Positions 6,941-9,782 of a stretch of DNA of 9,782 nucleotides are shown piece after piece (the first letter of the stretch is position 1; each line of letters begins with the position of its first letter). Source of the DNA: Erysipelotrichaceae bacterium (lineage in GTDB: Bacteria > Bacillota_I > Bacilli_A > Erysipelotrichales > Erysipelotrichaceae); the NCBI GenBank assembly GCA_030533035.1, contig JAUNJW010000005.1, forward strand, positions 8,643-18,424. The letters are read 5' to 3'. The position numbers were made by a program, and so were the translations under genes. The notes below the pieces were generated by a model that searched no databases, was not told where the DNA came from, and saw nothing but the letters and a program-made list of their open reading frames with translations.

Positions 6941-7180
6941 GTTGTATATCACTTCCGCGGTACCACTCTCATTGCTTGAAAGCCGCTCATACGATCGGCC
7001 CGTGCGGGCGAATCGCGCTCCTGTTAACGGGGAGCAGCCGGCGCAGCCTACTCATTTCTTTTCAGCTTTGCTGCTGGGAGGCCAGTGTACTGGATCCGCG
7101 CCGATGCCTTTCACCTGCCGGCATCTCTCTTGAGACGTTCATCGAACCAGCTTTTTTCCTCGTCACTGCATTTCGTATTG
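6888..7180 (-). promoter_or_regulatory. T-box riboswitch leader of the LeuA-like / TIM-ligase operon
   Basis: The T-box core GAGTGGTACCGCGG is at 6955-6968 with a UGGU bulge (discriminator A). TGAGAG before it pairs with CTCTCA to give the antiterminator. Upstream there are GAGTAGGC and CCGTTAACAG (Stem II/III region), a basal helix GCTGG (7147-7151) with CCAGC (7073-7077), GATGA, AGAGAG and an ATGCC/GGCAT arm around GGTGAAA. Stem I is less regular than in the other two leaders. The specifier side contains a self-complementary CCAGTACACTGG (7082-7093). The best positional reading is TAC at 7087-7089, but I do not trust it, and Leu, Ile or Val cannot be excluded by eye. The gene pair downstream is switched on when the cognate tRNA is uncharged. 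Confidence 0.9.
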
Positions 7181-7217
7181 ACGTTAGCTTACATGATAGA
7201 TCCCGATAACGTCAATA
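7176..7217. repeat. 11-bp perfect inverted repeat overlapping the operon promoter
   Basis: TATTGACGTTA (7176-7186) and TAACGTCAATA (7207-7217) are perfect inverted copies 20 nt apart. On the minus strand one arm contains the -35 TTGACG and the other lies at the -10 and start region. It could be an operator, or a DNA site for a dimer that binds two half sites two turns apart. No protein is assigned. Confidence 0.6.
7186..7215 (-). promoter_or_regulatory. Probable promoter of the LeuA-like operon
   Basis: On the minus strand TTGACG (7210-7215) is a good -35 box. A weak -10 TAAGCT (7186-7191), preceded by ATG, lies 18 nt away. Transcription would begin near 7180, before the T-box Stem I. The -10 choice is uncertain. 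Confidence 0.5.
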
Positions 7218-7297
7218 AATATTTTCTGAAAATAGATTCAGTTTGTTTCATAGCCTTCCCGCTGCCGGATTCTCCTGTTCTCAGGAGATCCCGCGGA

Positions 7298-9055
7298 TCA
7301 GTCCTCAAATTCGAGATACGCGCCGCGCATCGGTGAAGCGGCATGTTCGGCGAACATTCTCAGGGCGCCGGTTCTGTATTTGGACCTGCGGGGAACCCAG
7401 TTCTGTTTTCTTTCCGCCAGGATCGCTTCCATCTCTTCCGGTGTTTTTCTTTCACCTTTGACGCCGATGATATTGAGTTTCCTTTCCGGAACATTGATCT
7501 CAATCAGGTCATCCTGTTCCACCAAAGCAATCGGGCCGCCGCTCATCGCCTCTGGCGAACAGTGGCCGATGACCGGACCGGTGGAAGCGCCGGAGAATCT
7601 GCCGTCGGTGATCAGGGCAATGGAACGGCCGAGTTCAGGATCTGAACTGATTGCCTCGGATGTATAGAACATTTCCGGCATGCCGGATCCCTTGGGACCT
7701 TCATATCGGATAAAGACCGCGTCGCCGGGATTGACTTTATGATGCAGAACCGCGTCAAGACATTCTTCCTCGGAATCAAACGGACGGGCTTTGAGCACAA
7801 CGTCGAACATCTCCTTCGGGCAGGCGGTATGCTTGATGACCGCTCCTTCCGGTGCCAGGTTTCCCTTGAGGACGGCGATGGAGCCGTCGGTTCCCATGGC
7901 CTTGTCAGCCGGACGGATAATATCTTCCTTTGTCAATGAAAGACCGAATTTCTCATTGAACGCGTCCAGCCATTTCTGGCACTTTTCATAGAAGCCGTTT
8001 GTTTTCAGTTCAGCCAGGTTTTCACCAAGTGTCTTTCCGGTGACGGTCATGACGTCAAGATGCAGGCGGTCCTTGATTTCTTCCATGATGGCAGGCACGC
8101 CGCCGGCATAGTAGAACACCTCTGCCGGCCATTTGCCGGTCGGCCGCAGGTCGAGCAGGAACTTCGCTCCTCTGTGCAGTCTGTCGAATGTATCGCCGTC
8201 AATCTCAATGCCGAATTCATGGGCCAGTGCCGGCAGGTGGAGAAGTGAGTTGGTGGAGCCGGAAATCGCCGCGTGGACAAGGATGGCGTTTTCAAAGCTT
8301 TCCAGGGTGACCATGTCTTTGACACAGAGTCCTTCCTTTGCCAGTTCAACCGCTCTCTTTCCGGAATTGAACGCATAGTCGATCAGGTCCGGACTGTCAG
8401 CTGGTAACAATGCCGAGCCGGGCAGGGAAAGACCCAGGGCTTCCGCCATGATCTGCATGGTTGAGGCCGTGCCGATGAAACTGCAGGCGCCGCAGCCGGG
8501 ACACGCGTTCACCTTCGCCCACTGCAGTCTTTCCAGGGGGATCTCTCCCCTTTCATATCTGGCGCTGTAGTAGCCGAGTTCATTCAGTGTCAGCAGTTCG
8601 GGACCGGCTTTCATCGTGCCGCCGCTGACAACGATGGAGGGCATGTTGACACGGGCCATGCCGATCAGGGAACCGGGCATGCCCTTGTCGCAGCTGGCGA
8701 TGAAGACACCGCCGTCAAAGGGAGTGGCGTTTGCCTGGATTTCAATCATGTTGGCGATCATCTCACGGCTGACCAGAGAGTAATTGATTCCGTCCGTGCC
8801 CTGGCTTTCGCCGTCGCACATGTCTGTGCAGTAATACCTGGCGCCGTGTCCGCCGCCGGCTGCCACGCCTTTTCTGGCCGCTTCGACCAGTTTGTCAAGA
8901 TGGCCGCTGCCGGGGTGGGAATCGCCGAAAGTACTTTCGATATATATCTGTGGAAGGGAAAGCTCTTCTGCTTTCCAGCCGGTGCCGATGCGTAAAGGAT
9001 CCAGCTCAGGTGCCAGTTTCCGCATCTGCTGTGATCTGAGTTCGCTGCATTTCAT
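7298..9055 (-). CDS. IlvD/Edd-family Fe-S dehydratase (dihydroxy-acid or sugar-acid dehydratase)
   Basis: A 585-residue, full-length member of the ILV/EDD family, which dehydrates 2,3-dihydroxy acids or sugar acids to 2-oxo acids with an Fe-S cluster and Mg2+. Visible motifs are CDGESQGTDGINYSL (C80), SCDKGMPG (C122), CPGCGACSF (C185, C188, C191), YEGPKGSGMPEM (451-462) and DGRFSGASTGPVIGH (484-498) with the probable catalytic Ser488. Classical IlvD carries its first cluster Cys in a PCN motif about 30 residues upstream. Here that region reads STFGDSHPGSGHL, without Cys, and the CDG Cys resembles 6-phosphogluconate dehydratase. A sugar-acid or other hydroxy-acid substrate is therefore as plausible as dihydroxy-isovalerate. 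It starts at ATG 9053-9055 with AAGGAG (9062-9067) 6 nt upstream. No T-box precedes it and no U-tract terminator follows it. Confidence 0.93.
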   Translation of the reverse strand: MKCSELRSQQMRKLAPELDPLRIGTGWKAEELSLPQIYIESTFGDSHPGSGHLDKLVEAARKGVAAGGGHGARYYCTDMCDGESQGTDGINYSLVSREMIANMIEIQANATPFDGGVFIASCDKGMPGSLIGMARVNMPSIVVSGGTMKAGPELLTLNELGYYSARYERGEIPLERLQWAKVNACPGCGACSFIGTASTMQIMAEALGLSLPGSALLPADSPDLIDYAFNSGKRAVELAKEGLCVKDMVTLESFENAILVHAAISGSTNSLLHLPALAHEFGIEIDGDTFDRLHRGAKFLLDLRPTGKWPAEVFYYAGGVPAIMEEIKDRLHLDVMTVTGKTLGENLAELKTNGFYEKCQKWLDAFNEKFGLSLTKEDIIRPADKAMGTDGSIAVLKGNLAPEGAVIKHTACPKEMFDVVLKARPFDSEEECLDAVLHHKVNPGDAVFIRYEGPKGSGMPEMFYTSEAISSDPELGRSIALITDGRFSGASTGPVIGHCSPEAMSGGPIALVEQDDLIEINVPERKLNIIGVKGERKTPEEMEAILAERKQNWVPRRSKYRTGALRMFAEHAASPMRGAYLEFED

Positions 9056-9061
9056 AATGAT

Positions 9062-9067
9062 CTCCTT
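9062..9067 (-). promoter_or_regulatory. Ribosome binding site of the dehydratase gene
   Basis: AAGGAG lies 6 nt upstream of the ATG at 9053-9055 and confirms that start. The overlapping TATAAG is too close to be a -10 box, and I could not place a convincing promoter in the short gap before it. Confidence 0.8.
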
Positions 9068-9107
9068 ATATGGTCTGTTTCTTTAATTCAATAGTACAAC
9101 AGTGAAG

Positions 9108-9140
9108 AAAAAAAGACTCTGAGATGAATCAGAATCTTTT
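9108..9140 (-). terminator. Intrinsic terminator of the double-HTH gene
   Basis: AAGATTCTGA pairs with TCAGAGTCTT on the minus strand (10 bp with one G-U pair, 6-nt loop), and a run of T follows directly. It begins within 10 nt of the stop at 9148, and should insulate the dehydratase gene from upstream transcription. Confidence 0.85.
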
Positions 9141-9147
9141 GGCGGTT

Positions 9148-9705
9148 TCAGTGTTTTTCGCAGAGCCAGCTGCTGACTTCCTTCGAAATGTCCAGGTTCT
9201 TGTTCTGACGGACACCGATCAGTGAGCACAGGACTTTTCTGAACTGGGGATTGGCGGAACGTTCGGACGCATACTCGCCGACACCGTTGACAAAGTGCTC
9301 AACATCAAAAGGACGTCTTGAGCCTGAACGGATCCGTGATAAAAATGACGGATCATAATTCAGATACCCGGCCAGCTTGTGATAGTTCACATCCAGCTGC
9401 TGAGTCAGCAGATTGAAGTTGTTCCGGATGACTTCAAAATCATCTTTCTTGTCAGTGACCCTGAGCAGGTCCTCAACCGTCTTCCGGTCAAGACCATCTG
9501 CCTGGAGTTTTTCAGCAAGATTCACGATTCCTGTGATCAGCTGCTCGAGTGATCTCCCTTCACTCCGTGGCAGGCGTTGGGAATTGCAGTATCTGGAGAT
9601 GGATGCCCGGGAGAGACCGGATTCATCGGCCAGATCTTTTCTTGAGCATCCCAGACGATCCAGAATGCCGCAAAGGTTGTTACCAAAATTATTGTTGTAA
9701 AGCAT
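9148..9705 (-). CDS. Small protein with two helix-turn-helix-like segments
   Basis: A 185-residue protein, mostly helical and polar, with no signal peptide or membrane segment. I see two HTH-like segments of similar shape: residues about 17-46 (CSRKDLADESGLSRASISRY) and about 103-132 (LDVNYHKLAGYLNYDPSFLS, followed by RIRSGSRRP). The second strongly resembles XRE-type recognition helices. A charged helical linker separates them. It is probably a DNA-binding protein, perhaps a small regulator or the DNA-binding part of a larger family; I do not recognise a named family. The ribosome site is poor (AGGTA abuts the ATG at 9703-9705), but an in-frame stop (TAA) lies 10 codons upstream and no better start exists. 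Translation may be weak or leaderless-like. Its own terminator follows, so it is a separate unit. Whether it regulates the neighbouring genes is unknown. Confidence 0.75.
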   Translation of the reverse strand: MLYNNNFGNNLCGILDRLGCSRKDLADESGLSRASISRYCNSQRLPRSEGRSLEQLITGIVNLAEKLQADGLDRKTVEDLLRVTDKKDDFEVIRNNFNLLTQQLDVNYHKLAGYLNYDPSFLSRIRSGSRRPFDVEHFVNGVGEYASERSANPQFRKVLCSLIGVRQNKNLDISKEVSSWLCEKH

Positions 9706-9734
9706 TACCTGTATTATGTCATTACTGCATACTT

Positions 9735-9762
9735 ATAATAATGCGATTACCGTTTTTGTCAT
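9735..9762 (-). promoter_or_regulatory. Candidate promoter of the double-HTH gene, with a small dyad
   Basis: On the minus strand ATGACA (9757-9762) and TATTAT (9735-9740) are spaced by 16 nt. The -35 lies within the odd palindrome TGTCATTGACA (9757-9767). On the plus strand the same dyad contains a consensus TTGACA (9762-9767) pointing out of the window, which could serve a divergent gene. Confidence 0.45.
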
Positions 9763-9782
9763 TGACAGCGTTGGAATTCATT

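Noticed and set aside
6848..6952. 35-codon N-terminal extension of the LeuA-like gene
   Set aside because: This stretch is the T-box terminator and spacer. A strong ribosome site sits 7 nt before the inner ATG, where homology also starts.
7267..7291. Hairpin GGATCTCCTG / CAGGAGAATCC just after the dehydratase stop
   Set aside because: A good stem with a 4-nt loop, but no T-run follows on the minus strand, so I do not call it an intrinsic terminator.
9063..9073. TATAAG as a -10 box for the dehydratase gene
   Set aside because: It overlaps the AAGGAG ribosome site, so a transcript starting from it would lack that site.
1..9782. Mobile elements, CRISPR arrays, tRNA or rRNA genes
   Set aside because: No transposase or integrase frames, no spaced direct repeats, and no tRNA or rRNA signatures were seen. 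The repeated GGTACC-type sequences are T-box cores.

Overview
The window looks like chromosomal DNA of an anaerobic, probably gut-type Bacillota (Clostridia or Erysipelotrichia). The evidence is three T-box tRNA-sensing leaders within about 7.2 kb, strong AGGAGG-type ribosome binding sites, rho-independent terminators and a moderate G+C content. The lineage is inferred from style; no marker gene is present. All five genes I support lie on the minus strand, so transcription runs from right to left. Long plus-strand frames are antisense shadows.

From right to left: a 185-residue protein with two helix-turn-helix-like segments (9148-9705) ends in a good terminator. Next is a 585-residue IlvD/Edd-family Fe-S dehydratase (7298-9055). 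Then comes a T-box leader (about 6888-7180) driving a two-gene operon: a LeuA-like protein (5438-6847), overlapping by 4 nt a fusion of a xylose-isomerase-like TIM barrel with an AMP-forming acyl-CoA synthetase (2964-5441). A second T-box leader (about 2597-2877, probable isoleucine specifier ATC) drives a single gene. This encodes another fusion, an XRE helix-turn-helix plus cupin regulator joined to an acyl-CoA synthetase (299-2560). A third T-box leader (1 to about 196, possible valine specifier GTC) controls a gene beyond the left edge.

The most unusual content is the pair of T-box controlled units. The LeuA-like protein keeps the fold pattern and the C-terminal allosteric domain but lacks the R-D, H-x-H and G-E-R-x-G-N catalytic and metal motifs of isopropylmalate and citramalate synthases. 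The TIM barrel beside it keeps three of the usual four metal-site residues but has Lys where the Glu of the ETHG motif is expected. Two acyl-CoA synthetases under amino-acid-starvation control suggest that exogenous carboxylic acids are activated for amino-acid synthesis. One example would be branched short-chain acids converted to acyl-CoA and reductively carboxylated to branched-chain 2-oxo acids. This is a hypothesis. The T-boxes, domain fusions and residue substitutions can be read directly from the sequence.
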